Of a stretch of DNA of 64,000 nucleotides, positions 1-10,690 are shown piece by piece. The stretch is from Flabesymbios commensalis (taxonomy: Eukaryota > Annelida > Polychaeta > Terebellida > Flabelligeridae). The stretch lies in NCBI GenBank assembly GCA_964017125.1, contig OZ024914.1, positions 29,138,801 through 29,202,800 on the forward strand. The letters are read 5' to 3'. Position numbers and translations under genes: made by a program. The notes below the pieces were generated by a model. The model searched no databases and was not told the origin of the DNA. It saw only the letters and a list, made by a program, of their open reading frames with translations. How positions within the stretch are numbered: the first letter of the stretch is position 1; the number at the start of each line of letters is the position of its first letter.

Positions 1-10
1 TGCTGCATAA

Positions 11-813
11 GTATGGTTGGCCATCACCCTCCTAAGTAAATAAACCTTCCGAGGATAATTAAAAACCTTCCGCAGATAATCCTAAACCTTCTGCGGACAA
101 TTAAAAACCTTCCGCGGATAATTAAAAACCTTCCGCGGATAATTAAAAACCTCCCGCAGCGAATTATAACCTTCCGCGGATAATTAAAAACCTTCCGCGG
201 ATAATTAAAAACCTTCCGCGGATAATTAAAAACTTCCCGCGGAGAATTAAAAACCTTCCGCGGATAATTAAAAACCTTTCGCGGAGAATTATAACCTTCC
301 GTGGATAATTAAAAACCTTGTGCGGATAATTAAAAACCTTCCGCGGATAATTAAAAACCTTCCGCGGATAATTATAAACATTCCGCGGTAATTAAAAACC
401 TTCCGCGGATAATTAAAAACCTTCCGCGGACAATTAAAATCCTTCCGCGGACAATTAAAAATTAATTCTCCGCAGAAGGTTTCAATTATAACCTTCCGCG
501 GATAATTAAAAACCTTCTGCGGATAATTAAAAACCTTTCGCGGACAATTAAAAACCTTCCGCGGACAATTAAAAATTAATTCTCCGCAGAAGGTTTCAAT
601 TATCCGCGGAAGGTTTTTAATTCTCCGCGGAAGGTTTTTAATTATCTGCGGAAGGTTATAATTCTCCGTGGAAGGTTTTTAATTATCCGCAGAAGGTTAT
701 AATTCTCCGCGGAAGGTTTTTAATTGTCTGCGGAAGGTTTTTAATTATCCGCAGAAGGTTTTTAATTATCCTCAGAAGGTTTATTTACTTATGAGGGTGA
801 TGGCCAACTATAC
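11..813. repeat. Foldback element 1 built of 21-bp repeats
   Basis: The ends are inverted copies of each other, starting GTATGGTTGGCCATCACCCT on the left and mirrored at about 790-813. Between them a 21-bp unit, core CCTTCCGCGGATAATTAAAA, repeats in forward orientation to about 470 and in reverse from about 574. A short extra inversion (471-488) plus a forward run gives two successive turn-rounds, and the block carrying the turn-round is itself duplicated (449-490 and 555-600). The whole would fold into a long hairpin. No coding potential is visible. It looks like a non-autonomous foldback or MITE-like element; superfamily unknown. Confidence 0.8.
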
Positions 814-825
814 ATAAGCATCCCT

Positions 826-1410
826 ATATGGTTGGCCATCACCCTCATAAGTAAATAAACCTTCCGAGGATAATCAAAAACCTTTCGCGGACAATTAAAA
901 ACCTTCCGCGGAGAATTATAACCTTCCGCGGATAATTAAAAACCTTCTGGGGAGAATTATAACCTTCTGCGGATAATTAAAAACCTTCCGCGGATAATTA
1001 AAAACCTTCTGCGGACAATTAAAAACCTTCCGCGGAGAATTAAAAACCTTCCGCGGAGAATTATAAACCTTCCGCGGAGAATTAAAACCATCCGCGGAGA
1101 ATTAATTTTTAATTCTCCGCGGAAGGTTTGTAATACTCCGCGGAAGGTTTTTAACTATCCGCGGGAGGTTTTTAATTGTCCGCGGAAGGTTTTTAATTAT
1201 CTGCGGAAGGTTTTTAATTATCCGCGGAAGGTTATAATTCTCCGCGGAAGGTTTTTAATTATCCGCGGAAGGTTATAATTCTCCGCAGAAGTTTTTTAAT
1301 TGTCCGCGGAAGATTTTGAATTTTACGCGGAAGGTTTTTAATTATCCGTGGAAGGTTTTTAATTATCCTCGGAAGGTTTATTTACTTATGAGGGTGATGG
1401 CCAACCATAT
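826..1410. repeat. Foldback element 2, sister of element 1
   Basis: Same ends (ATGGTTGGCCATCACCCTC and its inverse) and the same 21-bp unit as the neighbour at 11-813. There is a single turn-round near 1105: forward units before it, reversed units after it. It lies only about 13 bp from element 1 in the same orientation of flanks, so the two may be a tandem duplication or two insertions into a preferred site. Confidence 0.8.
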
Positions 1411-1630
1411 CCCCAGCATTCACAGTGGAAGGTTATAATTCTCCGCGGAAGGTTTTTAATTATCCGCGGAAGGTTATAATTCTCCGCAGAAGTTTTTTAA
1501 TTGTCCGCGGAAGATTTTGAATTTTACGCGGAAGGTTTTTAATTATCCGTGGAAGGTTTTTAATTATCCTCGGAAGGTTTATTTACTTATGAGGGTGATG
1601 GCTAACCATATCCCCAGCATTCACAGTGGA
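1226..1630. repeat. 201-bp tandem duplication of the foldback end
   Basis: The last part of foldback element 2 plus about 18 bp of outside flank (CCCCAGCATTCACAGTGGA) is repeated once with a period of 201 bp: 1226-1426 and 1427-1630. Because unique flank is copied along with the element end, this is a post-insertion duplication rather than a new insertion. The two copies are almost identical, so it is recent. Confidence 0.85.
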
Positions 1631-1639
1631 ACAGCATTT

Positions 1640-2370
1640 TTTTTTTGTAATTAGCGACACTGATACCCCTTGAAAACAATTTTCTATAAATTCAGAATGG
1701 GCGCGGTTATGGAAAATCTGTAGGCATAACATCCCGAGTCACACACGCCATATAGTCACGATAGTGGGTACAACGATGCTGACTTTAAAAATATTAGTAT
1801 AGGCCTATTGTTACACAGGAGGGGGACACGTCTTCAGTTGCTTCTTTGCAAAAACGTTGACCCTTTTTCAGCTCGTACTTGTTTTGACTGTGCTCATAAC
1901 AGTGGTTATTAGCAAGTCCAGAGCTACACTCTGCATGCTTGATATTTGTTTGGACTATATATATAATAGAATGTTTTATATAGGCAGGTATGGCCCATAG
2001 TACTGGTTGATTGTAACCTGCTACGCTGGTTGTTCTTATTTCTCATACACTAATTAGCCCTACTGCTCACCAGCTTCGATTTTTCAACTTTAAAAGACAT
2101 GATCTGGAATCGTTGCCTATAACCAGAACGTGCTCACATCTTATAAACTTGAAAACAATCTTTATCAATGCATAGCTGATAATTGGCCAAAACAAAACGT
2201 GTCTGACAGATAATGCAGAAAAACCCTTATCAAAAAATGTGATTTCGGCGAATGATAAACGAAAGTTTCGGCGAATGTAATGTTAGTGTTCGCATATTGA
2301 AGAACAAAGGGGGGGGGGGGGTCTAATGTTATGAATTAAACAGCTACGACAATAGCATTGGTGTTTAGAC
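1640..2370. repeat. Downstream flank of GNAT gene A, shared with two other loci
   Basis: No gene is seen. Blocks recur near 12160-12950 (flank of gene B) and 22960-24920. Examples are the words around 1690-1760 matching 23130-23200, the block at 1816-1880 matching 12215-12340 and 22975-23010, and the GGCAGGT block at about 1985 matching about 12412 and 24588. These are remnants of segmental duplication of the GNAT locus. A 13-base G run lies at 2309-2321. Confidence 0.6.
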
Positions 2371-2373
2371 CAG

Positions 2374-2379
2374 TTTATT
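2374..2379 (-). promoter_or_regulatory. Poly(A) signal of GNAT gene A
   Basis: The minus strand reads AATAAA here, about 95 bp beyond the stop codon of gene A. It is a canonical cleavage and polyadenylation hexamer in a plausible place. No transcript is available to confirm use. Confidence 0.5.
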
Positions 2380-2473
2380 GTGGAGTGCTAAAAACGATTA
2401 CATTTTGTTACACATGAGCCTGCTTGAATTATGATGAATGCAGAATTCAATTAAACCTTGGGCGACAATTGTT

Positions 2474-3204
2474 TCAAATAATGTTCACAGACGATTGTGT
2501 ATAGCCAAACACTTTGCTCCAATCCAGCATCGGACCAATACCTTTTACCATCCTAAAATCTATTTTATCATTCCCAATAATTTTAGCTTTACTAATATGA
2601 TCCAATTGAGACACATTCCCTATAGGAACGTATAATGAAACCGTATGATGTGGTGGGTTTTTTATGTGTTTGGCTGCTTCTACGAGTAGTAGTTGAGCAA
2701 TATTTCCGTCATCAGCATTCATTGTCACCGAGCATCCATGCGGGCTACACCTTAAAAATAAATATCCAATTATATCACCGTGGTTAATTGCACATAATTT
2801 CACAAGCGTATCCCCTGAATCCACCCACATCTTTAGCAAGGCATCTTTATATTCTCTCATATTGCCAACTATGGAATTATCATATGTTATCAAATCATCT
2901 AAGTGGCTTTTTTCAAGGTGAATCAGATGGACATCGTCTATTTGTTTCAAGTCAACGGTAGATAGCTTTCTTATATCATAATATATTTTGGGAAATTCTG
3001 GATATTCCAGCCTGAAGCCCCACTTGCATTGGTACATTGGAGGCTTGTCTTTCGCTGCATCTAGAATAACACCCCTGTCCCCTAGGCTTCCCATGGCCAA
3101 GTCCATCAGGTGGCGACCAACCCCTTTACCTCGCCATTCACTGGTCACGATGAAGAACGTGATGAGTCCATACTTCTCTTCAAAAGGAGTGGCGGCGCAG
3201 GTAC
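2474..3204 (-). CDS. GNAT N-acetyltransferase gene A, exon 2
   Basis: Second and last coding exon of a two-exon gene; the full protein is about 309 aa. The exon opens after TATACAG at an acceptor, completing the Gly67 codon split by the intron. Residues 79-100 hold the acetyl-CoA motif A of the GNAT fold (FFIV followed by EWRGKGVGRHLMD, Arg91 to Gly96). A conserved ILDAAKD and W-G-F stretch follows, then a C-terminal half of the kind called Acetyltransferase 18 (YitH-like), ending DFRMVKG, LDWSKVFGY and VNII-stop. There is no signal peptide or membrane segment, so a soluble intracellular enzyme is likely. The family acetylates amines from acetyl-CoA; the substrate cannot be told. The frame is open and the splice sites are intact, so it is probably functional. 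Paralogues are B at 13 kb and C at 52 kb. Confidence 0.85.
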
Positions 3205-3616
3205 CTGTATAAGGAAGATAAAACATGAAAAGTATAAAGAACAGCTTCAAGGTATAGCTCGGACAATGAGAGATACCATATACATGATCAAGATAAAGTA
3301 TTACTTTTGTATCTCTTTCGTATTTCACTTCAATGGAGTACCGATATTATCGGATATCCATTAAAGTGAAAACATAAGAGAAAAATGTAAAATAGTAATA
3401 TGCGGCTTATACAGGCCACGTTTCAGTACTGACTGTATGAACATGATGCACTATATAGTCAATGCAATGATATAAGACACAATAATTGAATAGGTGGTAC
3501 AAAATATTCTTGACATATGCTGGTTCTTTTATTTTGACACGATTTACTAGTAAACTGTGTCCAGTTTAAAAAAAACAATACATTTCATATCTTCATGGTA
3601 ATATTTTGTATTTTAC
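3205..3616 (-). other. Intron of GNAT gene A (412 bp)
   Basis: Donor GTAAAAT at 3616 and acceptor TATACAG ending at 3205; phase 1, identical in position to the introns of B and C. It contains a short hairpin at about 3333-3376 (arms TTTCACTTCAATGGA and its near inverse) that is also present in the intron of B at about 13888-13938. A 3410-3520 block is also shared with B. Confidence 0.8.
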
Positions 3617-3815
3617 CTATTAAGGTGCCGTCTTCCAAGTAAGCTCCTATGTAGGCTTTAGGGTAGAGTCTGTAATACGTTGACATATCTTCATCACTGA
3701 ATCCCCAACCTTCCTTTCTAATAATTGCTGCCAAGCTTAGAATATCAGTGGATGATAAATTACCGATCGATATCTCATGTCCATCTATCGTGATTTTCTT
3801 GTCAATCGTCGACAT
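3617..3815 (-). CDS. GNAT N-acetyltransferase gene A, exon 1
   Basis: First coding exon, 199 nt: 66 codons plus the first base of Gly67. It starts MSTIDKKITIDGHEISIG and contains the KEGWGFSDEDM stretch conserved in all paralogues, then YLEDGTLIG at the splice junction. The ATG was chosen because B and C begin at the same place with the same MS-I sequence. This N-terminal piece supplies the early strands of the GNAT fold before motif A, which lies in exon 2. Confidence 0.85.
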
Positions 3816-3884
3816 TTTGATTTTTTTCTATAAAAAAAGAGGTAACATTTATAGTTTATCTGTTTTTAGAATAAAAATATTGTC

Positions 3885-3888
3885 TTAA
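3885..3888. other. Unoccupied TTAA target site upstream of gene A
   Basis: The sequence ATTGTC-TTAA-ACGGCATGTAT lies 70 bp upstream of the gene A start. The equivalent place in locus B reads ATTGCC-TTAA, then a 276-bp MITE, then TTAA-ACGGCATGTAT. Locus A therefore keeps the empty site. Confidence 0.9.
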
Positions 3889-4212
3889 ACGGCATGTATA
3901 ATGCGATATGTATATTGCAAATTAAAATCATAGAGCACAATTTTTAGTTCCCTGAAGGAATTTGAAATGTTTCTTTAAGAGTATGAACCGCTAATAGGGG
4001 TTGGTGATTTTCGAATGCTTTGATTTCAAAGATGTTTGACAATATGCAATCAAAATTAGTTTTGAAAATACATTAAAAAATAGCAGACGTAGGCCTAACA
4101 GAGATAATTTTAACATATGGAAGTTGGCAGTTCGTTCGTGATGGTAGGATGATTTTGTGTGTGTTTGATGCTTCTTATAAGTGAACAGATTTGCCTTTAA
4201 CGGTACAAATCT

Positions 4213-4395
4213 TAGGCTGCCTTTCCATTGACGCGTTTGGGTGTGCGACGCGTTGCGTTCGACGGCCGCGCGGCAGAATTAAAAATCGATCACATACATT
4301 AACAATGTGATCTTTTCATACACGCGATTGCGAACTGGCCGCGCGTCCAGCAATCGCACATGTAGCGATTTCTGCGTTTATCCACCGCGCATTCA
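4213..4395. other. GC- and CpG-rich stretch, possible MITE remnant
   Basis: An island rich in CGCG, with words such as GGCCGCGCG twice in opposite senses around 4265 and 4340. Its style resembles the GC-rich elements at 55.5-57 kb, but I cannot define ends. No ORF. Confidence 0.35.
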
Positions 4396-4402
4396 TCTCT
4401 CC

Positions 4403-4749
4403 ATATATGCCATTTGGGCGGGGGCCCTAGGGTAGCCTAGTGGTTAGCACTGCTGCTGCCTTTCACGCTAGAGTCCGGGGTTCGGTTCCCGGTCTTGGCG
4501 GTTTGAAAGAAACAAAAATGTTTCTTCCCCATCCACGTGTGAAACTCAGTATTGTGGGGGGCCTCCGTGACCGAGAGGTAGCGTGCTCGGCCTCAGACCG
4601 CCAGGGCTCGAATTTCGAATCCTGTGTTTGGAGGACAGTGTCATCTCATTCATCTCACCATCCTCAGGAGGTTCTCCTGGCCCAGTTTAATCTATATGTG
4701 CACAAAGGTGGTCTAAAGCCCGATTCATTTCATTTTATATATGCCATTT
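4403..4749 (+). repeat. Dimeric tRNA-derived SINE, full length with 13-bp TSD
   Basis: A 321-bp body (4416-4736) sits between direct repeats ATATATGCCATTT (4403-4415 and 4737-4749). It holds two tRNA-like heads. The first, from about 4432, has box A TAGCCTAGTGG and box B GGTTCGGTTCC. The second, from about 4558, has box A-like TGACCGAGAGG and box B-like GGGCTCGAATT. A linker carrying AAACAAAAATGTTTC separates them. The 3' end finishes in repeated TTCATTTCATTTT. SINEs of this kind are transcribed by RNA polymerase III and mobilised by LINE machinery. Other copies are at 11.3 and 18.0 kb. Confidence 0.85.
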
Positions 4750-6990
4750 TTTTATTTTATAGTTTACTGGCAGATCTGGCAGCTCAGCAAACATGAAACA
4801 TTGACCCGATGCTAGTTTAATGCTCGCAAGCGTCTGCGACGCTGGCCGAACATTAAATCATAATTCTGTAAACACAATGACCTTAACCTCCTTTGTTTTG
4901 ATCATGACCGAGCTGGCTAATAGAATGAAGTATAGGGGAGGGATCTTATATAACCTTGACGTCACTGCGATTCACAGAACGAAGGATGGGGGAGGGGGTG
5001 TTATATAACCTTGTTTCCACCGAGTGACGTCACTGCGTTTCACAGAATTTGCTTAACGTCGCATATTTGCTGGGCTGCTGTGACACTGTCAACGCGCTAT
5101 AGATTGCAGTGATATGTACATTTAGGCTATGGTCTACAACCACCTACTGTGCACGCCCCCCCCCCCCCCACACACATTTCACCCACGCCAACTTTTTTTT
5201 AAACCTTGATATATCTAAAACATAAAATGAGATGTTAACAAAAAAAATAGGGATGACCTTTATATTTTGACCCTTTATAGGGGGGTACCCCAAAACCTGT
5301 CTAAAATTAGGGGGTAGGGTTACGCAAACGTCTGTCGTTGATGTTGATGCGATATACCATATAACAGATAATAAAATTCCTGTTCTTATGATATATGACA
5401 CATTGCAGTAGAGTAAGTAGTTGTCTCTACACATACGCTCCAGCATGATTTTTTATTATAAAATAATCAAAATGAACAACAAAACAAATGATTGAACATG
5501 GGGAAAGAAAACGACTTAAGAAAATGTAATTATTCAACATATCCATATCTGGCCTATATATTTTGAACCCAGATATGTGTATACTTAAAATTGAGTGTTA
5601 TTTATATTTATAAATGTCCTATGTTTTTTTCAATGAAAACATATTGAAGCTTTACATGAAAATATTTGTATATAGCATGGGCTGAAATCTGAAACATGAT
5701 TTTTTTCTCGGATTGTTTGTGTATAATTTTCTATCCACTTGTTTTTACATAATTTGTGTGTGCTGAATTCGAATCTGTCGGATAACATTCTCTAATTGGT
5801 GACCTTCCTCTTCAAATTAGCAAAACACAAAATGGCTGCTAAAATGTAAAGAAACACCCGTATTTTCTATGTTTTTTTTCACAAGGAGGCACAATTAATG
5901 ATTTCTGCAAGATTTTTAATCTATATTTTTGAAAATTTACCGGATGAAGCATTGAATGTTGCTTTATCTTATAAGATAATAAGCTGTTCAATGGGTGTTG
6001 TATAACCTTGTTTTCACCGAGTGACGTCACTGCGTTTCACAGAATAACGTTATTTTTCATTCCATTGCATGGATTTGTAAATTACCATTGAAAAACACAT
6101 GTATTCATCAAAAAAACTTTCCTCCCTGAAAATTAAATTGTTGAGGTATTATACTTTACTTTTTAAGTGTGAAAGGCTATTACAAGCCCTATGATGGAGA
6201 CTTTGGTGTCAGTCACGTAGCCTATCTGAACTTTCAAATAGTAAAATACATTACTAAGATAGAGTAATTGTTGTTTTTGTTATTCAAATGTTGATTTCGT
6301 GCCCCCAAAAATGCTGATATTGTGACCACTTTTGTGAAATCAGCCGTATCTGGTCATTTTTTCAATTATTGTCGAAATTTAAGATGAGTATGATGCTCTT
6401 ATAATATCGACTAAATGTCCTATATATACTATCAAACTAAAAGGATAAGTAAGGTGTCGTTAGTTTTTCTAGGCGGCTATGTATGACCGTTTTTTTAAGT
6501 GTTAAATGTGCAATTGTGTCCAGAAAAAACAACAAATTTGGACAATTGCTGCTATCGTGACGTTTGGATACATGACAAATGTACTTTTGTCTCTTTATCA
6601 CGATAGCATATAATATATTATATATTTAACTATTTGCTTTGATTGATCATGTTGGTGTGGAACGTGATTAAAGCTGCTTATTTCCTTCATAATACTTATT
6701 CATTTTTTATCATAAAAATGTTACTTCTGCTATCCTGACCAAAATTGCTTTATGTGACGATAGCAAGTGAAGGTAATGGGAAAAGTTTTTTTCACTTTTT
6801 TTGTGAATTTATAATATAGTATATAATTCAGCATTGGGAGTATAAATGGAAAGGCGCCTGGTGAGCGTAATAATCAGTTTTATAACTTCAGAGGCACCTG
6901 GTGAATGGAAAGATCACTATTCAAGTGAACGATAATATGTCTATAAAATATATCGATATATATTACCGTAGGCCTGTAGGACAGGCTACC
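4750..6990. other. No gene seen; short repeats only
   Basis: AT-rich DNA without credible coding exons. A degenerate copy of the CTGCGACGCTGG hairpin family lies at about 4785-4870. A block with ATATAACCTTG and TGACGTCACTGCG occurs at about 4945, 5010 and 6005. A 14-base C run is at 5156-5169. ORFs here are short, lack family features and are best ignored. Confidence 0.6.
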
Positions 6991-7095
6991 CAGCAAACAC
7001 GGGACATTGCTAATGTGTTGGTTCAATGTTGGTCCATCGTCTGCGACGCTGGCTCAACATTGAACCAACACATGAGCAATGTCCCGTGTTTGCTG
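6991..7095. repeat. Hairpin MITE (CTGCGACGCTGG family), perfect copy
   Basis: A 105-bp inverted repeat: CAGCAAACACGGGACATTGC at the left is mirrored at the right end, and the arms pair nearly throughout around a loop holding TCTGCGACGCTGG. Relatives sharing the loop lie at about 4820, 7990-8090, 8180-8211 plus 8972-8990, 16350 and 63115. A relative sharing the ends lies at 11606-11698. Too short to code. Confidence 0.8.
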
Positions 7096-7988
7096 TGTAT
7101 ATGTACATTGATTGTATAGTAGGCCTACGTGGCAGTTGACATGTGTTATCGCTCGACGACCCTGCAGCAGGAAATAATATTAATGTTAGGCATTCCTTAA
7201 TGGGGCCTACTTCACAGCAATGTATCACTACCCACCTTCCTTTTTTGCGTGAAAAATGTGGCTGGTATACCGTATAATAAAATAATAAATTGCACTGCTC
7301 ACTATATAACTCGGTTTACACCATAGATGCGATAGGTCTACTCTGTTCTCTTATTATTTGACACTTTATGTCTCACAACACGCATTGGTGTCCAAAATGT
7401 ACGCCTCTACTATGATTTCGCGCTGACCGGCGCTCGCAGAGACGTTGTAACTGTTATAGGCCTACACGGCTAACCCAGATTGTGAACTGAGAGATGAGAG
7501 GAAGGTTGACATGACCGACATCTATGTGCGGACTGTGGTATATTTAGCGTTTTAGGCCTTTATAAACATCTGCAATGACAGACCATCATGATAATGGTGA
7601 GGAAGCTCGTAAACAAGTCATAGACCTATGATAAATGGGGCTAGTTACTACATACCGGCAGTAGGCCCTATGTAATGTACAAATACAAAATCAAATTATG
7701 TAGATAAATATAAAATAAATATAATCGGGAATTTTTAATAAAAACATAGTCAACAGCACTCATCATGCAGGACATTTTTCATTGGGCTCGAAAGCAATTG
7801 GAAACTAGAGGGGAATTGTGACTTTTCAAGTAACAATAATTTTGGACTAAGTTTTACAAGTTTTTGTGCGGCCATTTTGAATTTTGTTGAGCGTTTTAAT
7901 GACAGATTAATTGAAATTTTGCTTATGTCTTGTACTTTTAAATAGATATATATTTGTTTGGCAAATGGATGACATGCATAAGGCCCGG
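7096..7988. other. No gene seen; start of a block shared with 29.5 kb
   Basis: Nothing codes credibly. From about 7660 to 7800 the sequence (including ATAATCGGGAATT and TCATGCAGGACATTTTT) matches 29490-29620. The match resumes at about 9480, so the DNA between is an insertion relative to the 29-kb copy. Confidence 0.55.
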
Positions 7989-8090
7989 TAAACACATTGA
8001 CTTGTCTCTCTGTTGAAATATTGCCGAGTCACTGTCTGCGACGCTAGCCCAACATTAAAACAACATTGAGTCGACGTTTGGTGTTTGTAT
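7989..8090. repeat. Degenerate hairpin MITE copy
   Basis: Contains CTGTCTGCGACGCTAGCCCA and an arm reading AACAACATTGAGTCGACG; the paired arm is diverged. Same family as 6991-7095. Confidence 0.55.
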
Positions 8091-8207
8091 GGATTTGCAA
8101 CTGTTATTTGAATTGTCAAATGTAGCATTTAAAATATTTCTACTGTCCATATAAAACACTTAATATTGGATAAATACTGGGCCACTGTCTGCGACGCTGG
8201 CCCGGCA

Positions 8208-8971
8208 TTAACCCTTTGGACCCAAGCCTCCGGGGGCTCCCACCGAGCCTCCTGGAGCAGTAGGCCTAGACCCTATTATGTGATATTATTATTGACCATA
8301 TTTTACCTTTCAAAGGCTCTACAAAATTATCCTGACGGAATTCACAAAGTATTAGACTAATACTCCATTAAAGGGACTGGCCCAGGCTAAAATCATAAAA
8401 AAATCGGTGATTTTATTTTGGCTTCCTAATATGACTGGTATGATGTAAACATGTCCATAGACTAGAACTGCAAAAGTTTTTAAATTTGTCTGCTGCGCAT
8501 TCACCAGTTAGGCTAGATATAGATACGAAATTCCCCGATTTCCTATTTTTGACATGGTTGTCAATAATTAGAAATCGGAGATTTCGTCTCTATATCTAGT
8601 CTAACTGGTGAATGCGCGGCACAAAAATTAAAAAACTTGTGCAGTTCTAGTCTATGGACATGTTTACATCATATGGTCATATTAAAAAGCCAAAATTAAA
8701 TCACCGATTTTTTGATGATTTTAGCCTGGGCCAGTCCCTTTAATATTATTATAATGCTGTGGCTTGTTGAGACAGTAAATTATGACGTCATAATTTTAAT
8801 TACAATTTGTGTTCTACTGAGTTTTTTAAGTTGGTCCATTACACAATAGTTATAATATAGACCTGAAATGGTTAATTTCATACCCATATATATATGGGTA
8901 CTTCGGTAGGCCTATATATGACGTTGCCAAAAATACCCATATATCGGTATACATCGGGTCCAAAGGGTTAA
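8208..8971. mobile_element. PiggyBac-type MITE, 756 bp, TTAA flanked
   Basis: The element (8212-8967) has terminal inverted repeats CCCTTTGGACCC and GGGTCCAAAGGG, directly flanked by TTAA at 8208-8211 and 8968-8971, the target choice of the piggyBac superfamily. It has no transposase and so depends on one in trans. It has landed in a copy of the CTGCGACGCTGG hairpin MITE, whose halves lie at about 8180-8211 and 8972-8990. A separate palindrome (8368-8743) occupies its middle. Confidence 0.85.
8368..8743. repeat. 376-bp palindromic foldback nested in the piggyBac MITE
   Basis: Begins TTAAAGGGACTGGCCCAGGC and ends with its inverse. The two arms (about 180 bp each) match almost base for base around a centre near 8555 (TTTTTGACATGGTTGTCAA). 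A single-arm relative lies at 11866-12072. It may itself be a TTAA- or TA-targeting MITE. Confidence 0.85.
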
Positions 8972-10465
8972 AACATTACTGAACACATGCCATTTAATTA
9001 TCAAATCCAGCATTTTAGGACTGAATAGGGCTATCCAGCTTGGACAGACTGCCCGCATATTTCAGTCGATTCATACCACGAATGTGGCTGCATCCGACAC
9101 GTACATCATTGAGCCGACATAGATCCACATAGTGATCCAGAAAATCTTTAATAATTCCAGAAGAAACAGCTGTGAATTCTTCAAAAAGTCACAGCAAAAA
9201 AGATCAATACATAAGGAGGTTTGAAGTCAATTGGATAAAAACTCAAGGAGAAATAACCTATCAAAATTTGACATTGATACACATAGTGATTCAGAAAATC
9301 CTGAATAAATCCGGCAGAACAACTCGGAATTCTTAAAACAGATGCAGCATGTAGCCCGACTATCCCACGAACATTGTGTGAAAAAAGGCAAATTGATTGG
9401 ATGAAAACTCCGATTTTCGGACATAGAAAACAGACAAACGACAAATAACCAAGCAAAACTGAATATGTAACACAAAAAGAAAAATGTCATTTATTCTTGC
9501 ATTATGAATACAGATAATCAAATAGGTACAATGTATCTTCCTTTGGGTTTTCTATGTTTTTAGTTTGTTATTCGAAATATATAGAGGCTTAGATTTTTAG
9601 CATACACTATTTCTTTATGACATCCAGAGAAATTTATCACATAAATGAATCAATAGATTACAATCTCTGGATATTTTTTACATTTTTTTAATAAATGCCG
9701 GTGCAGGTATAAGCTGTCGTGTGTGATCAAAGCAATCATTTAAAACTTTTTCTGTGGTATAATTATGCCATAATTATCCTCAAAAATGTGTTAAATATCT
9801 CTCAGAAAATACTATTTATTTCTCAACAAATAAAGCGACACAAAAATTGTTTTCGTGTAATTTTCACTTGAAAATCTAGTTTTAGTACCATTTTAATGGT
9901 CATCTTGCGGTTCAAACAATGAAGTTCAACATTAAATATGCGAAAACATTTTTTAACAATTAATCATAAGAGAGACAGTGAGAGGTGAGATTAGCTCGAT
10001 GTTGGGATAATAGGTGACGTTGGTCCACCAATGACCCAGTATTATACTTGTGCGTGTTTTTTTAAACCAACGAGGCACTCGTACCCTGTGTTTTTTCAAT
10101 GTTAGATGAAAGTCAAATATGTAGATTACATTAAAGCTATATATTTGCGTAAAATTATTGGATTCAATATTACACCTGAAGCTCTAGTTGGAGCTAGATG
10201 AGTTGTGAAAAACATTAAAATTACACCTAAATCTAGCAAATAATGAATAATAATTTGAGAGCATAAATTCCTTTCTCGAATTAGTTTTATCTGCTAGCCT
10301 AGCTGACTTATTTAATCTCATGACCGTAATTTGTACTTTAATTTAAGTTCGTTTTGATATATGATACTCTAAAACAGCATCATCCACCATCACATTTTAG
10401 ATATTTTTTCCAGTATATTCTATATCAGCACCATTTACATAAAAACTCATTTGCTGCGCGAGGCC
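8972..10465. other. No gene seen; block shared with 29.59-30.04 kb
   Basis: A two-unit tandem repeat of about 160 bp lies at roughly 9129-9290 and 9291-9450 (each with ACATAGTGATYCAGAAAATC). From about 9480 to 9900 the DNA matches 29630-30030 (for example GTATCTTCCTTTGGG and ATCACATAAATGAATYAATA). Only AT-rich non-coding sequence is seen beyond that. Confidence 0.55.
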
Positions 10466-10690
10466 CAGTCGCACTGACCGCCATTTTGTTTCCACAGTCA
10501 GCTGTGTAAAAACGACACTTGCGCTGCCTACAAAAAAACTCGGATGCCATGAAATTGAGATGAATATTTCAAGTGCCTACGAAAACTAGGCTTTTTTCAG
10601 CAGTCGTAAACTTTTGATCGTATTATGACTATTACATTTAAAAATGGAGGTCACTGTGTCAGAGTCTCGCGATGTCATCAGGGTAGGTAT
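10465..10690 (+). repeat. Dispersed repeat ending in a possible first exon
   Basis: About 225 bp, from GCCATTTTGTTTCCACAG to ATCAGGGTAGGT, recurs at 47460-47690. At 10645 an ATG opens MEVTVSESRDVI, and the frame runs into a good splice donor (CAGG|GTAGGT). The second copy keeps the ATG and frame but has GTACTC instead of GTAGGT. This could be a promoter and first exon spread by duplication, or a chance reading inside an unknown repeat. Confidence 0.45.

Noticed and set aside
1-1630. CRISPR-like array of regularly spaced repeats
   Set aside because: The spacers are not unique and the units are contiguous 21-bp repeats with inverted arms in eukaryotic DNA; this is a foldback element.
2988-3364. 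Plus-strand ORFs overlapping GNAT gene A
   Set aside because: They are shadows of the minus-strand exon, which is supported by paralogues and splice sites.
4432-4510. Genuine tRNA gene
   Set aside because: Box A and box B are present, but no complete cloverleaf could be read, and the unit lies within a SINE with target duplications.
5000-6050. TGACGTCA words as functional CRE promoters
   Set aside because: They sit in a short repeated block found two to three times with no gene nearby; a repeat origin is simpler.
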